From Tribonema minus (Eukaryota > Sar > Xanthophyceae > Tribonematales > Tribonemataceae), in contig JAFCMP010000168.1 in NCBI GenBank assembly GCA_017506865.1, forward strand, positions 496,001 through 560,000: 64,000 bases of DNA. The letters are read 5' to 3'. The notes beneath the pieces were generated by a model. It saw nothing but the letters and a program-made list of their open reading frames with translations. It did no database searches and had not been told where the DNA came from. Every line of letters begins with the position of its first letter. Position 1 is the first letter of the stretch. Below, in pieces: positions 21,301 to 29,100 of this stretch. The position numbers were made by a program, and so were the translations under genes.

Positions 21301-22005
21301 GCATTATAATCAAAGTTTACAGGACACCATTTGCAAGGGTATGGCAAAGGTGGAAGTGGTATGACCCCTCCTCAGTCTATAGTACAGATAAGCAAACACC
21401 AATTGCACCACGGTGCGCAAAGGAAAATCTGAAGCAAGTGCCTTGCGTACTTCTTGAGTAGCTGTCAGGCGCTCATACCGTCAGGTGTGTGTGCAGGCTT
21501 CACGGTGATGCACTCGCAGCAGACAACGGACCGCATGCTGCAGTGATCCACCCTGCTGCCACCGTGATTGCGTACATGAAAGGGCAAAGCACCACCGGCT
21601 CGCACGCTGCCCCTGCCACAAGCACGAATACCAGACCAGTTCATCGGGGTCGGCTGTCATGGCCCAGTATAATCCACTTCAAACTCAAGTATGAAGTACA
21701 GCATGTTGACGCCGTCCGCCTCTGCGCAGATGCAGCTGGGCATCCGCACCAGCGACGGCTCAGCGTAATCTCTTCATATGTGAGGTATGAAGTATGTCAT
21801 CCTCCCTTTTGGTTGCGGCCGCCACTATTTACAGGTGCAGCCGGGCATCCGCACCAGCGACGGCGCGGTGAGCATCCTCCCAGACAGGCTGCCGGAGGCG
21901 TCGACGTGCTTCAACGAGCTGCGCGTGCCCAGCTACACAAGCCTGGCCGCGCTGCAGGAAGCCATGGCCACCGCCATGGCGGTGAACACGTTCAACATGC
22001 AGTGA
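342..22005 (+). CDS. HECT-type E3 ubiquitin ligase, copy A (frame-disrupted, possibly a pseudogene)
   Basis: Exons inferred by alignment with copy B: ~342 (or a start at ATG 412)-1775, 2009-2407, 2697-3113, 3713-3766, 4936-4998, 5732-5802, 6219-6316, 6933-7005, 7530-7623, 7963-8028, 8751-8891, 9684-9833, 19941-20228, 20955-21049, 21835-22005. The first three encode an Ala-rich coiled coil. The rest encode a HECT domain, including GIDAGGLTKEMF, FGVMVAKFVVE, and LPEASTCFNELRVPSY with the predicted thioester cysteine at codon 21907-21909. HECT enzymes accept ubiquitin from an E2 on this cysteine and pass it to substrate. The frame breaks near 1216-1240, 2018 and 2895, and a one-base deletion lies in exon 20955-21049. 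The intron before 19941 holds a full retrotransposon. The 5' junction of the first large exon is unclear. This is either a decaying copy or a gene with several sequence errors. Confidence 0.75.
412..3113 (+). CDS. Copy A coiled-coil exons a6-a8
   Basis: The translation is dominated by Ala, Glu, Arg and Gln, with recurring blocks such as ARDEAARAR, AEADAAAARELC and ARAEQEAAAA spaced about 39-40 residues apart, as expected of a long helical coiled coil. A conserved entry motif, SKTPPPEDLALFLMRRA (about 739-789), is shared with copy B at about 28257. Reading frame 1 is used to about 1230 and frame 3 after it. Exon a7 (2009-2407) carries one extra G next to its acceptor relative to copy B. Exon a8 (2697-3113) changes frame at a (CG)n run near 2895, and its 3' end is diverged. 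Antisense ORFs across this region are composition shadows. Confidence 0.65.
3303..3336 (+). repeat. Degenerate telomere-like repeat in copy A intron
   Basis: GGGGTAGGGTTAGGGTTAAA followed by GGGTTGGG in the intron after exon a8. Similar degenerate patches are at about 31265-31296 and 32847-32878 in copy B introns. Confidence 0.7.
4000..4900 (+). other. Copy A intron a9-a10, central part
   Basis: No exon is supported here by comparison with copy B. A GCTCAGGGCGCGAAAAAGCC sequence at about 4234-4253 recurs near 35123 (GCTCAGGACGCGAAGAAGCC) in a different intron of copy B, marking a small dispersed repeat. The GAGTCATACTCATGAGTC palindrome occurs once near 4588. Confidence 0.45.
4936..9833 (+). 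CDS. Copy A HECT N-lobe exons a10-a17
   Basis: Eight short exons (63, 71, 98, 73, 94, 66, 141 and 150 nt) join in phase to give the N-lobe of a HECT domain. In order they encode VHNMYMCRLLQ, ERGKELESIVKKALSLQ, CMRVEFMTAGAKP then GIDAGGLTKEMF, LLWDEMQGIRQ, a Cys-rich insert (CRPECEEGAGCLLP), FGVMVAKFVVE, HMLLDPDTGALGPLIPSRLL then PAWLWD, and DVYRDIAAVGG. The N-lobe binds the ubiquitin-loaded E2. All donors are GT and all acceptors AG. Each exon has the same length in copy B except the last, which is two codons longer here (DDPAGACASE against DDGACASE). Confidence 0.85.
8095..8175 (+). repeat. (GT)n microsatellite with G run
   Basis: The intron after exon 7963-8028 contains a run of GTGTGT and GTGTCTGTGTGTCC variants passing into (GC)n and then a 12-base G tract. 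The corresponding intron of copy B has a shorter GT run near 38216-38230. Confidence 0.8.
8471..8493 (+). repeat. Echo of the 5' end of exon a16 in the upstream intron
   Basis: GTGACGCACATACTGCTGGA here nearly repeats the start of exon a16 at 8751. The copy is followed by unrelated TTCACACACACAGG sequence rather than the rest of the exon. A matching echo lies in the same intron of copy B at 38811-38838, so it predates the A/B duplication. Confidence 0.75.
8527..8690 (-). mobile_element. 5'-truncated antisense copy of the OTU/RT/RLE retrotransposon
   Basis: Read on the minus strand, this segment matches the last part of the full element at about 19310-19458. It includes the ORF end (MLGCVAAPVSKLLG, then a stop), the following GCTGCTGCGTTG and the 3' UTR core TTCGATTGCATAGGCAAC. 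It differs by scattered substitutions, so it is an older or separate insertion. It lies in the intron just before exon a16; copy B has no counterpart. Short GTAC-containing sequence is present at both edges, but a clean target-site duplication is not certain. Confidence 0.8.
9031..9100 (+). repeat. Echo of the 3' half of exon a16 with its splice donor
   Basis: This intronic stretch repeats the end of exon a16 (8828-8895): TGGGACA, then GGCAGGAGGCCGGGTGGCC, AGATACCCCTTGAG and a GT donor-like base pair. It is diverged by about one base in seven and is not needed for the reading frame. Confidence 0.8.
9546..9694 (+). repeat. Tandem duplication across the acceptor of exon a17
   Basis: Two copies of about 60 bp (9546-9604 and 9633-9694) share TGACGC(C/A)CCCACAAAC, a GCGCTGGC segment, CCGCCGCCGCAG and the exon start GA(C/T)GTGTACCG. 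Only the second copy continues into the 150-nt exon; the first is an extra acceptor-like site. Confidence 0.8.
10418..10908. mobile_element. MITE-like element with ~46-bp terminal inverted repeats and TA flanks
   Basis: The left end (CCGTATGATCTATAATTTAA, then a block ending TTTTTTATGAG) is the reverse complement of the right end (CTCATAAAAAACTCGCCCCA... to ATACGG) with a few mismatches over about 46 bp. Both ends abut TA (10416-10417 and 10909-10910), the target-site duplication of Tc1/mariner-type elements. The 491-bp interior has no transposase ORF and is rich in G runs and AAAA tracts. I infer a non-autonomous DNA transposon. Confidence 0.7.
11444..11456 (+). repeat. Left target-site duplication of the retrotransposon
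   Basis: GTACTCATGGTAA here is repeated exactly at 19459-19471. The bases outside the 13-mer differ at the two sites. Confidence 0.85.
11457..19458 (+). mobile_element. Non-LTR retrotransposon with OTU protease, RT and restriction-like endonuclease
   Basis: The element is bounded by a perfect 13-bp direct repeat, has no long terminal repeats and contains one long ORF (11491-19380). It has 34 bp before the first ATG and about 78 bp after the stop. It lacks a poly(A) tail, ending ...ATAAATACAAGTCCATAC. The reading frame is open through the left boundary, so slight 5' truncation cannot be excluded. The long intact ORF argues for a recent insertion. It lies in the same orientation as the host gene. 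OTU proteases are known in Dualen/RandI-type elements and a Ulp1-type protease in NeSL; I see no APE endonuclease or RNase H here, so the clade remains open. Confidence 0.9.
11491..19380 (+). CDS. Retrotransposon polyprotein: Cys/His finger - OTU - RT - CCHC - RLE (2629 aa)
   Basis: Residues 1-215 hold a roughly 110-residue unit present twice (shared GRRR, PVPMEVGEP and AGHQRRITSR). A Cys/His-rich region lies at about 254-385. An OTU-like protease follows, with NVGNGNCLIHTALHG (cysteine 778) and a C-terminal VGHFELL (histidine 966). Another CPLC finger lies near 1019. The reverse transcriptase has QKRRPIACSS, LDCENAF (Asp 1754), GCQQGDPLGPLYF and FLDD (Asp 1862-1863; Leu at the usually Ala position). 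The C-terminus has a Cx3Cx8Hx3C knuckle from Cys 2406 and RAD...VLDTS (Asp 2470 and 2492), as in restriction-like endonucleases of R2-type elements. Its role is target-primed reverse transcription. The first ATG of the open frame is taken as the start. Confidence 0.92.
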   Translation: MVPKPPAGAAASDGQRGAAASRRGRRRGASAGPPLGRLGSIGSINRPESPSGKLSALAKAVTTTVPVPMEVGEPTSGPAGHQRRITSRPSQPASSGASPQWHPGPQPMEVTAAETPCTADMVTTAPAAAAAAAPGGERGAAAPRRGRRRASAQSTGSVTRPEPQSGGALAKPVTVTMPVPMEVGEPGPAGHQRRITSRSLQPAGSGASLSGGSVTSDGNSRNGHPISGITAMTVLAPAKTPAANRKVNIPGLDCRMCDKFIVRANPRAPGKNCPAAHACAHQRTRHTGKGKQFAELHVQLFLDHRPIYGGLEQVCDGCGNLFIRRTAASATTPSGDLGALDQCDVWRCADCLAGPVAATACTLSGCDRASGHDHIADIHTRPTTCAAAAGGAAVGGGNSLKPTAALLAAASKCGPIRKFLGCEHLGVDPRQAHASTLDGVADAPLPRLTRSSTMGVLPGESRASDSGATMSSNDRVPSTPGSAAAAVAAGAQSSECPRDPTGSHWQGLLGAAGALARRVRALALAPNRARVTVLCAWPTGTKLGPCRTSRRLHMRPAPSDAPATQTLLGRTSCAPLVSQMHDLTVTFSLLSLREEGNDLATVFDQLSLREPVVARSPRQPAGKRGESDVTQAGDNSTHATMTETAPVTAMVASGKRSRRRGKHRRRTQERQAQCDNSRAPLAPATTPPRGGASAPSAPISGPAKVTTVTVATRIPSTVCHTVTVEEQQDALAKATNYGFSTWHTGLQALHKQALGENTATLARGGELRPVSNVGNGNCLIHTALHGIDSVAVEHGLPAPALVIAMREALLDGMVAYVTQGAGKQGASMSSMRQLTAHAAAQPACTREQFDTYGTRARCLAIEYGTNETDSAHSGHTLLLQRLQEEGVWGRPLGLSVWAIVAAVYAVSVTVWQAEPQATGSTQKSTGLVLAQLMGLPAVFAPATPAQPDCHLDVLWTPPGLYTNVGHFELLVAPAAAPPLPTTMTASATTQANSTHITAPSRTQPRTALQLPQQPEPLRCPLCTLAFWQLGQKEDSKQRGKLSAASRMAPVVAHFNGGSCTRSMLNPEASTSHCQQNLAAAYAKGIRQQVDHDPSGDRAPSGSSTCNTGAHHAKRVQEMSTMYGCTAEDFLRAVRKLSACTGACGLVHMSASAGQRQCALTSPCHTCRRNGSAPTRARPAVPPGQSEGGGAGSDGAAAAAGAAAATPPKPPAVPASGAANSKSSKKRPAATATGAQRRRRTAAAAAPPGSAGSRTQSNSLRLQDSSPPHGTAVGWADMDLDPPDDAASPPPPTTTTSGRPSKPQSRASLAWDLSTPSVVHALDQTNEADLLLLRFTTTANPFRTQLQCTQWARLVEHATRLLADATDSAREAARVRLHHGAGAFAHQVSQTLVQRGYRLLHLLAAMAFGRQPEGTGMPPAARLAALLSGDFAELLRKTLSAAAALRAPKPNNAATASAQTNFDADWTEADSRQQTACAALSGKRRGVGLAAARLEAREACAPADEVTAQVLAAKHPETGTRPGVVDTPMEQVRGLVRDARRHCLHGAGVATTAGPAGSGSPVFESGQAHDRSDRPEDAASAAGRRLEVEATDILSTLSAAGAGKAGGLDGLRYEHLLMAAGPGAPVKAATRPVGSASPGLAGDSESDVMEPAFAHHLAKVFTTLLVEPELLPEQSQRLLRAAALSGIGQKRRPIACSSVWRRLLGSTAARGVKGKISGLLASMSQFGVGYRSGVEHVAARARVWHELYGTTIQLDCENAFNSVDRAAIVRGLMLFCPELLPHFESVYCGDTAPEMRVEVNGEARIICSHLGCQQGDPLGPLYFAVAAAFLLFYPDGVSATPGSMPAYGHSTAEPPAPHCAFLDDLNVLQAAYFDDAAAAGVAEVIRRLAAGGLRVRPDKSLAIAMRGTVFDEAARARLRALDIPFVDATMPESSQGFTSVGVPVGHPAYVHAAMSKHLVDAGTWRLSWQLAGMARHHLQAAQFILRRSLTKRMGFLARVVDTALSETWLHAFDGFCAWTLERMLHLHGCATAAVMKSHLLAACTAGDNEVASSGSVLVLPRLGPPELTDIAVPLRASRLPERRGGLGMPLLGLLAPAAYTAQACTTLRPAIIHATVAAGALRLGTDEHGAVTWFAQHSCAIREDQGLPPIIEAVRRSTRALTADGGEKSRTAVAEQLPASLLRWAADTTAAASTLPTAVQAIYAATAVTETGTTEPAPHTHGIVPGAEAAAAAATVPGPQAAAAAASSTPAKTQTSAEESSCSGGQEDDDDDWEAYADEICRKVVPRRRRGHFTHGLQAGLSNVLRRQYEDCLVEDLEAASAGAVGKPTQATLIGDLRDTSRRRQQASARVLAQLRSQRASGAMAWMSVPPAANDRPGAAPMSSMAAATMIMVAIFIDGWGIQGEVCPWRCSDVSPTSTHAISCPSQHIRGHNATHTAQKRCLQRILRQHHVSIVRNEDASVFKVPGYRADTVIDPGCLHFSSAYRNKGIVLDTSVRAPTASSYLTGKTNASNTDGYAAGVGEDAKVKHHTGTLTSSWAFVPFVQESYGRLGKQTSLFVKELAMHSALCSGGGKADVLRKAGLAKRQIHIELSISLARELAERVMAYTRGARMLGCVAAPVSKLLGHSAD
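19459..19471 (+). repeat. Right target-site duplication of the retrotransposon
   Basis: Exact copy of GTACTCATGGTAA at 11444-11456; it marks the 3' end of the element at 19458. Confidence 0.85.
19941..22005 (+). CDS. Copy A HECT exons a18-a20 (C-lobe and catalytic cysteine)
   Basis: Exon 19941-20228 (288 nt) encodes ETVTLENVEEFVRRLCFNQH through FTRPELREMYSGNETVS. Exon 20955-21049 should encode the motif RRQLLRWSTGYTAIPF, but has 95 nt against 96 in copy B: one base is missing near 20977-20983. Exon 21835-22005 encodes VQPGIRTSDG through LPEASTCFNELRVPSY and ends TFNMQ-stop, with the predicted catalytic Cys about 31 residues from the end, as is normal for HECT. Without a correction the missing base puts the last exon out of frame. 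Confidence 0.85.
21722..21760 (+). repeat. Echo of the 5' end of the last HECT exon (copy A)
   Basis: CTGCGCAG followed by ATGCAGCTGGGCATCCGCAC and CAGCGACGGC repeats the acceptor and first codons of exon 21835-22005, 73 bp further on in that intron. Copy B has a similar echo at 42611-42649. Confidence 0.8.
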
Positions 22006-23869
22006 GCCGCTACGCTGCTGCTGCGTGGTCCAAGGGGGTTTCGTCGTAATATCGAGTGGGCGAGATGGGTCATGTGGTGTGTGGTTGCGAGTATTTGCCG
22101 GCCATCTTCACTTCAACATGCAGCCAGCCGCTGCGCTGCTGCCCGGGGGGTTCAGGGGGTTCTTTGTAACAGCAAGTAGGCGAGGTGGATCGTATGGCCA
22201 GCTACCTTTCCTGATGTGCCGCCTATGCTCGGCACTTTGAGAGCTTGGTGTGCGTTTGCGCGGTGTGCAGGGTGTGACGGCTGCGGGTGTTGGCATTACA
22301 GCCGGCCTTGGCAGCTTGCGGGTTGAGTTTCAGGTGCACAAAAAGCGCAGACGTTGAGGCGCATATATCTGAGTGGCTTGGGTGCAGACAGGACTTGTGG
22401 AACAGGCTCATGGGTGTTTATGTGGGTCGGTTGACGTGCTTACATTTGGAGTACAGAACTGGGGCTGCTATGAATACGAGATTACAATACAGGACCACAT
22501 CTCGGTACCTGTGCAACCTGTACGTACCTGTACGGCAGTGCCCGAGATGCATTGCATCGACAACACCTCTGCGCATGTCTCTGGCACGAAAACGAGTGCG
22601 CTACTACATCAAAAAGCGCACCGCATACACCTACGGTGCTCTCAACGTGTCCCTGCATGCATGTATACTTGTATATTGTGTGACTTGAATGCATTCACCG
22701 GATATACCATGCAGCAGACAATCTTGAAACTGCGCATTAAGATGCTTGGGCCCTGCAATGCGTCGACTGAAAGGGGCACTTCAATTTTGCTGTGTATGCG
22801 GCTGCTTAATTTGATACTACCAAGTTCGTTCAAGCAACGTCGTTCCAGCAATTTGGTGGCATTGCACCACTGATCACTGCAACCGGGCCTGAACGCAGAA
22901 CAAGTGCCGGACGCGCTGCTGCACCACTGTGGATCGAGCCAAGTCTCTGGCTGATGAGAAATGCAGACTGTGAGTAATTCGTTCCGCGTGTGCGGCAGCA
23001 CTAGTGGCATTGCACTAAACCAGCAGCATGACACTTGTGTCCATACCAGCCTGAGGTTCATTTCATCACCTCAGTTTAGCATACATGCACAGAACACATT
23101 GCGAGTACCACGGCACTATTGACATAATCGCCAGCCTTGCAGGCAAAACACATTACGGTTTGCCACAGTAGATAAAAAAATTGGAGACTTTGAAGCACAA
23201 CATTGGTGCTTGTGCGGCCTCTTCATGTACGTAGCCGCATGAGCTCACTCAGTGATACGGCGCACTGCCAGTGAGCGAGTCCACGGCGTCTGCGATGACA
23301 AAGGATGCCACGAGCACTGAGTGAGCTCCTGCACACTTATGGTGCGATGGACGCGTATGATGCTAAATTATGCTCGATCATGAAGTAGAGCATCTTGCCA
23401 AGCATTCGTTGCACTTATCCCCTGGGCGAGCCCCTCCCCCTTCCCCTTTTTAGCTCCTGGAGGTATATAGAGGGGGGTGCCAGGCGATCTTTGCGCTAGC
23501 CCTCAGGGGGTCTGAACAGGGAAGGCGGCAAAGTTTTTTCTGACATCAAAAGTAGCGCACAGCACTCTTTCTCCAAGTCAAGCACTCCGCCTTGAGCTTG
23601 TGCAGGCTCTCAAAGCAGTGGTTTGTCATGGGATGGGATGGGAAAAGGGTCATTTTTAAATCTTTTTTCTGTGTACCTCATGTTCAAGTGCCGACTCTCC
23701 CTTGGGCTCCGAGGTTCCTCAGAGATCTTCAGGCTGGTTGGCGAGAGAAAGCCTGCATGATCAGGTAGTGGCATTCATATGGAAGCGTGGCCGTAGCATT
23801 CATTCGTCCACACTGGCGATCCTGGTGGGTGCAAACACAACTGTACGGAGAGGCCGGTGAAGGTGGGGC
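22006..23869 (+). other. Region between copies A and B
   Basis: The first part repeats pieces of the gene's 3' end: CTTCAACATGCAG plus a CTGCGCTGCTG segment recurs at about 22108-22140. Sequence to about 22445 (ending GACGTGCTTACAT) is shared with the region after copy B near 43700, so the duplicated unit includes the 3' flank. The rest has no convincing ORF. A GGTATATAGAGG sequence lies at about 23460, roughly 400 bp before the copy B start codon; its role is unproven. Confidence 0.5.
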
Positions 23870-26130
23870 ATGAGTAGCCAGCCAGCCCCACGTGCGCTCG
23901 ACACAGCGGTCGTGGCGGACGGAGTGCAGGACCCTGGCTTGCAAGCATCGGTAGGAGAGCGTCCAGAACGCCGTGCTGAAGAAGATGCTGAGCGTCAAGA
24001 AGCCAAACAACGCAAGGCTGCCACGAAGGAAGCAAGGAGGGCAGAGGCGAGAGAAAACCGAGCGCAAAAGCTGCGCCCGCTGATAGCCTGGTTGTCGTGG
24101 CACGTGGAACAGCTGCGCCAGGACACCAACGGGCGCGGAGGATGGACGGCAGGCAGCTGTGAACCTTTTCTGTGTCCGCTAGACAAGTGTGAGTGTGCTT
24201 GTTGATCGTGCAACACCGCGTCTTGCGATGCCAAGAGCGAATGTTGCAGATGCCTCTGAAGCCGATGACTCACCAGTGCCAAGTGTCCTTGCCAGATGCA
24301 TGCACATCTGCTGCTTCTAACGACAAGTGTCCGCAGCCGTGAGTTCACTCACATACGCACTTGGTCTCACATTTCGATTGCACCATCGTATTGGGTTCCA
24401 TGGTCACATATGCGCAGCGCCGGACTCACCCAAGTTCAAATTCATCAGAAGAGGGCCTCCATGTCACAATCACATGCGTGGAGTTATTGTGCTGATCTGC
24501 CTGCAATGCGTGCTTCTGGCAGTATCAGCCCCCGTCCGAGTCACAGATGACCTCAGCAAACCGCTGTCAGCGTCTCTCGCTCCCGGCCTGTCACTGACAA
24601 CTTCCCGCATTTTGCACGCACAGGGATCTTCGCCCCGCTGGTGGAGCAGATCAGAGGTCTCTACCTGTCTGGAAATCTTGAGGGCAACGCGGCCGCACGC
24701 CTGGATCCCCTTGAGGGTGGTGCCGCACACACAAAACGGCGCAAGAAGCTGCAGCCACTGGTAAACTGGTTGTCGTGGATTGTGGAGCAGGAGGCGGGCA
24801 CGCGCAGAAGAGGGATGGCAGGCAGCAGTCGCGGGCCTCCACTGCCTCCGTATGAAAGAGGTCAGTGCTTGCTGGTATGTTCCAGCTCTGCTGAGGATCC
24901 CTGTACTAGCCACCTGATGTTGCAAACGCCTTCGAAGCCGGTGATCTCGCCACGGTGCAAACCCCCTTGCCCCATGCACGCCACATGACGTTGTGCTGGC
25001 CCAAGCAGCAAGTGTCCACATCTGCCTTTCTCCGAGTACTCCTTTGACTTGTGGTCAGTTCCTCCACGCAACAGCCAAAGCACACTTCAAAGTGGTTCAG
25101 CCAACCGCAGCTCGCTTCGTGGCTACAGCTCGTGGCACCGCGCAGCGGCACCAGTCAGAGGTGGAGTTGCTCAGACAGGGCCTCTTGACGCCAGCGTCTT
25201 ACATGCATGCTCTCTGCATTCATGCATCTGCAGCGCATGGCACATGACAGCGCAGGGCCCCTTTCGCCCTGCTGCTGCCACCAGCGCGAGAGAGGCTCTG
25301 AGCGTCTACTGCTCTGCCCCTCCATGATACCCGCGTTTGCGTCTGTTGCACGCGTGCAGAGTTCCTGGCCCCACTGGTGGAGCAGATCAGAGGTTTTCAC
25401 CCATCTGCGCCCCTCGAGGACGACGCCGCGGCGCGCAGGGAGCGCGGGGAGCTACTTCAACTTCAAGCTGCAGGGCATGCGCACGAAGCCGACGGTCAGG
25501 TGCAAGTGCAGGTGTGCCACGGCTCAGCGGCTGCTACTGCAGGCTGTTGGGCATACATGCCCTTGTCTCTCTTTTCTTCTGAGGACCACACATGCAGCCA
25601 GAACCCGTGCAAGCGCCCAAGACTGTACTGTATGATGATTTGTATACCAGCAGCCCATACACCACCTGTCCTGCATTACCGCGGTCGATGTAATCAAGAG
25701 ACGTAATCATAATCATGATGCAGCATAAGCTTGTCGGAAATTACAATGTGCGCAGGCAGCAGCACAGTCAGCTGAGCACCGAGGCTGCTCAGCGCGCCTG
25801 ATGAGCGCTGCCGCCTTGTGTCGTGAAGAATCACCTTGGCAGCAGCGCTCATGTGCCGACCTTCCCCTCTTGTTCGGCCTGCAGATGGCCGGGCAGAAGC
25901 GCCCCCTGGAGTTGCCGTCGCGCTCCGCCAGGAAGCGGCAGCAGCAGCAGCAGCCGCCGCCGCCGCAGCAGCAGCCGCAGCAGCAGCGGCAGCATCAGCA
26001 GCAGGCGCCCCTTGGCGCTCGCTCGCCATCGAGCCCCACAGATGCACAAAACGTTGCGCCGCAGCACCCAGAGATGGCCACAGATGGTACTCAGTGCTCA
26101 GCGCGGCTCGACCGGCCACCTGAAGTGCAG
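23870..26130 (+). CDS. Copy B 5' exons b1-b4
   Basis: b1 starts at ATG 23870 (MSSQPAPRALD) and has a basic helical stretch followed by KLRPLIAWLSWHVEQL; its donor is T|GTGAGT. b2 (24624-24860) and b3 (25360-25499) both begin with an APLVEQIRG-type motif. b2 also repeats a KLQPLVNWLSWIVEQ motif, so the WLSW.VEQ module occurs twice. b4 (25885-26130) opens MAGQKRPLEL, then RKR and a Gln/Pro run. The equivalents in copy C are 44321-44648, 45026-45159 and 45594 onward (VTGQKRAGDSP), which supports these boundaries. Confidence 0.65.
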
Positions 26131-29100
26131 GCAAGTCACGTGTGTTTTTGTACACAGAGTATTTATTTGTTGGTGTACTGCACCTGAGTTCTTGTGCAGC
26201 TGAATCTCGAGCACGATTCGATCCTCCACTTGAAGTGCCGGCAAGATCTGTGGAGTCAATACTTGTCCTTCGCCACTGAAGTATTGTACTCTGCTCTTGT
26301 GTGCAAGCAGGCCATTTGCATGAGAAATTCACATCATGATTCTGCACACGTAGCAAATCCCAATGTTTGCAGGTACTTCAAGTGAGGGTCCCAGATACCA
26401 CTTGGGATGCTTCTGGATTGCCCTCGCAGGGCCCGCTTGACCATTAAACATGAAAGTTGTTCACCGCACGATGAATGAGTGAGTAAACGACGCCTGTTAC
26501 GTTGAGCACCGCAGGCCTTGTGCTTATCGAAGTCTACCGAGCGACACTCAAACTTCAACGCTGCCTCTCGAACTGCAACTTACACTTGCAAGCTGCAACC
26601 TCCACTTGCATCACGGCCCCATGCCGCTTCTCAAATTGCAACTTACACTTGCGTTCACCTTGCCCTTGCGCATGCACAGGTCGATGCAAACGCGCGCGCG
26701 TCACAGCCGCAAACCTCAGGTGACGGCACCACGTCGCCCGACCGCCGCGCAAGCGCATGCGCTGCGGGCGCTGCGACGCCCGCGGACGAGGACGGCCGCA
26801 CTGCTGCCGATGAGCGCTGTGACGATATGGCGCTGCGCAGCGCGCAGTGCGCCGGACCGGGGGTGAAGGCCGAAGCCGCCGACCGTGACGTGCTGAGGTA
26901 AAAGGTGGCAAACGTGTCAACGAGCGGTGGTGCGCAGCAAGTCCTGACACCAGAGCTAATCCTAACCCTAAGTCCCAAACTCGTAGCTGGGATACCAGCG
27001 GTCACCGCGACGCCAGCGACAAAGCAGTGCATGAGAGGAATGCGCCGCCATAATGGTGCTGCGCGGCATGCCAGGGGTCTGCTGTGGCAGTCGCTCGTGA
27101 GTCACTTGAGCAGGTCAGGGGCCGGAGCACAGAGTACAAAGCCGCAGCTGGTGTTGGCAGCAAAACTACACTTGGGACTACGTAATGCGGACTACAGCAC
27201 ATCCATGAGCCAGCCTTCCCGCACGCAAATGGCACAGACCCGTTGAGCAGTTAGAGGAAGATGACAAGGCCACTGAATTTGAATTGACCGTCATTGAGAA
27301 GTGAAGGACGCGTTCGTCCTCCGGAGGGGGGTGAGGGGGTTGGGGGGGGGGGGGGGGGGGCAGTGGGCATCTCAGCCAGCACCTGCTACGAGTGTGCTCG
27401 GACAGCTAGCTGGCACTGAGGACTTCGGTACCCCAAATAATGGCTGCGTGCACAAACAGTGAAGCACTGCATAGCTATTGGGCATCAGGTACCATAGCAG
27501 TACTCAAAGAGTGTATGCAATTCAGGGGTTTGGTGTCGCGGTGATGGACCATGACGGCCTTGCCATTCGTCCACACATTACGTTTGCCTGACAAAAGCAC
27601 GCATAACAGGGACACGCCATCCCAGGCAAAATCTGGCTGCCTGTCAATGGAAACGCCTGTGCCACCGCTTCATGCGGCTTTGTATGCTTCAAATATGTAC
27701 CACTACGAAGTACTGCTTTACTGGGATGCACGAAGGCGGCAGGTACGGCAACATGATCTGGCCACCCCATTGCTCAGTGAAACTATAGTGCCTCCAAATG
27801 AGACAAAGCTAGCATGGAGACTGCGCTGACGCTAAGCACTGATGTCAGCATGCTGCGGAACGGAGGCGCTATAGCGTTTGCGACCGCACTGCTGCATGCC
27901 TGACTGTGCCTCTGGCGTGTGTCCCGCGCTCAGCCCCATGCAGGTCGATGCGACCACCAATGAGCTGAGCGCTGCTGCTGCTCCAGCTGCTGCTACTGCA
28001 ATGACGGATGGCTCGCCAGACAGAGTGCACGCTGCCGAGGGGACCACATCTGCAGCACCGGTGGCCATCATGGAAGCAAAAGGGCAATGCGGCGCTGGTC
28101 CAGGCGGTGCGCCGCAGGCGCTAGCGGCCCACGTGCGAGAGCCAGACCAGCCACAGGCGGCAGCGGCAGCAGCACCGCACAAGGCGGCGGCAGCGGCAGC
28201 GGCAGCTGCGCAACGCAAGGCAGCGGCTGCGCAGAAGGCGGCAACCGCCGCTCGATCCAAGACGCCGCCCCCAGAGGACCTGGCGCTGTTTCTGATGCGG
28301 CATGCGGCGGAGGACGCGCGCCGCGCGCAGCGGGAGGCGGAGGCGAAGGCCGTGCACGCGCAAGCCGGCGCGGCGGCCGTGAAGCAGTGGCAGGTGCGCG
28401 CCAGCGCGGCGCTGGAGCAGGAGAGGCGCCGCGCTGCAGACGCCAGCAGCGCTCAGGCGGCGGCGGAGGCGGCGGCGGCGGCGGCGCGCGACGACGCCGC
28501 GCGCGCGCGCCTCGCGCAGCAGGCCGCGGAGGCGCAGGCGGCGGAGGCAGCGGAGCTGTGGCAGCAGGAGAAGCGGGCGCGGGACGCTGCGGCGGAGGCT
28601 GTGCGGGAGGAGGCGGCGCGTGCGCGCGGCGCCAAGGCGGCGGCGGAGGCGGCAGCGCGCGAGCTGTGCGCGACGGTGAGAGCGGAGCAGGAGGCCGCGG
28701 CGGCGGCGGCGGCGCGCGATGAGGTGGCGCGCGCGCGCAGCGCTCAGCAGGCAGCGGAGGCGGACGCCGCGGCAGCGCGTGAGCTGTGCGCAAAGGCGAG
28801 GGCGGAGCAGGAAGCCGCAGCGGCGGCGGCGCACGAGGACGTGGCCCGCATAGTCAGCGCTCAGGCGGCGGCAGAGGCGGACGCCGCCGCGGCGCGCGCC
28901 ATGTGCATGACGGCGAGAGTGGAGCAGCACGCGGCGGCGCTGGCGGCGGCCGCTGCCGCGCGTGCCAGCAGTGCTCAGCAAGCGGCGGCGGCAAGGACGG
29001 TGCGTGAGAAAGGCGTACAGGCAGGACCCGGCCAGGACGCGATGCGTGCAGCAGAGACGGCAGCAGCAGCGGCGCTCAACGAGGCGGCGCGCGCGCGCAA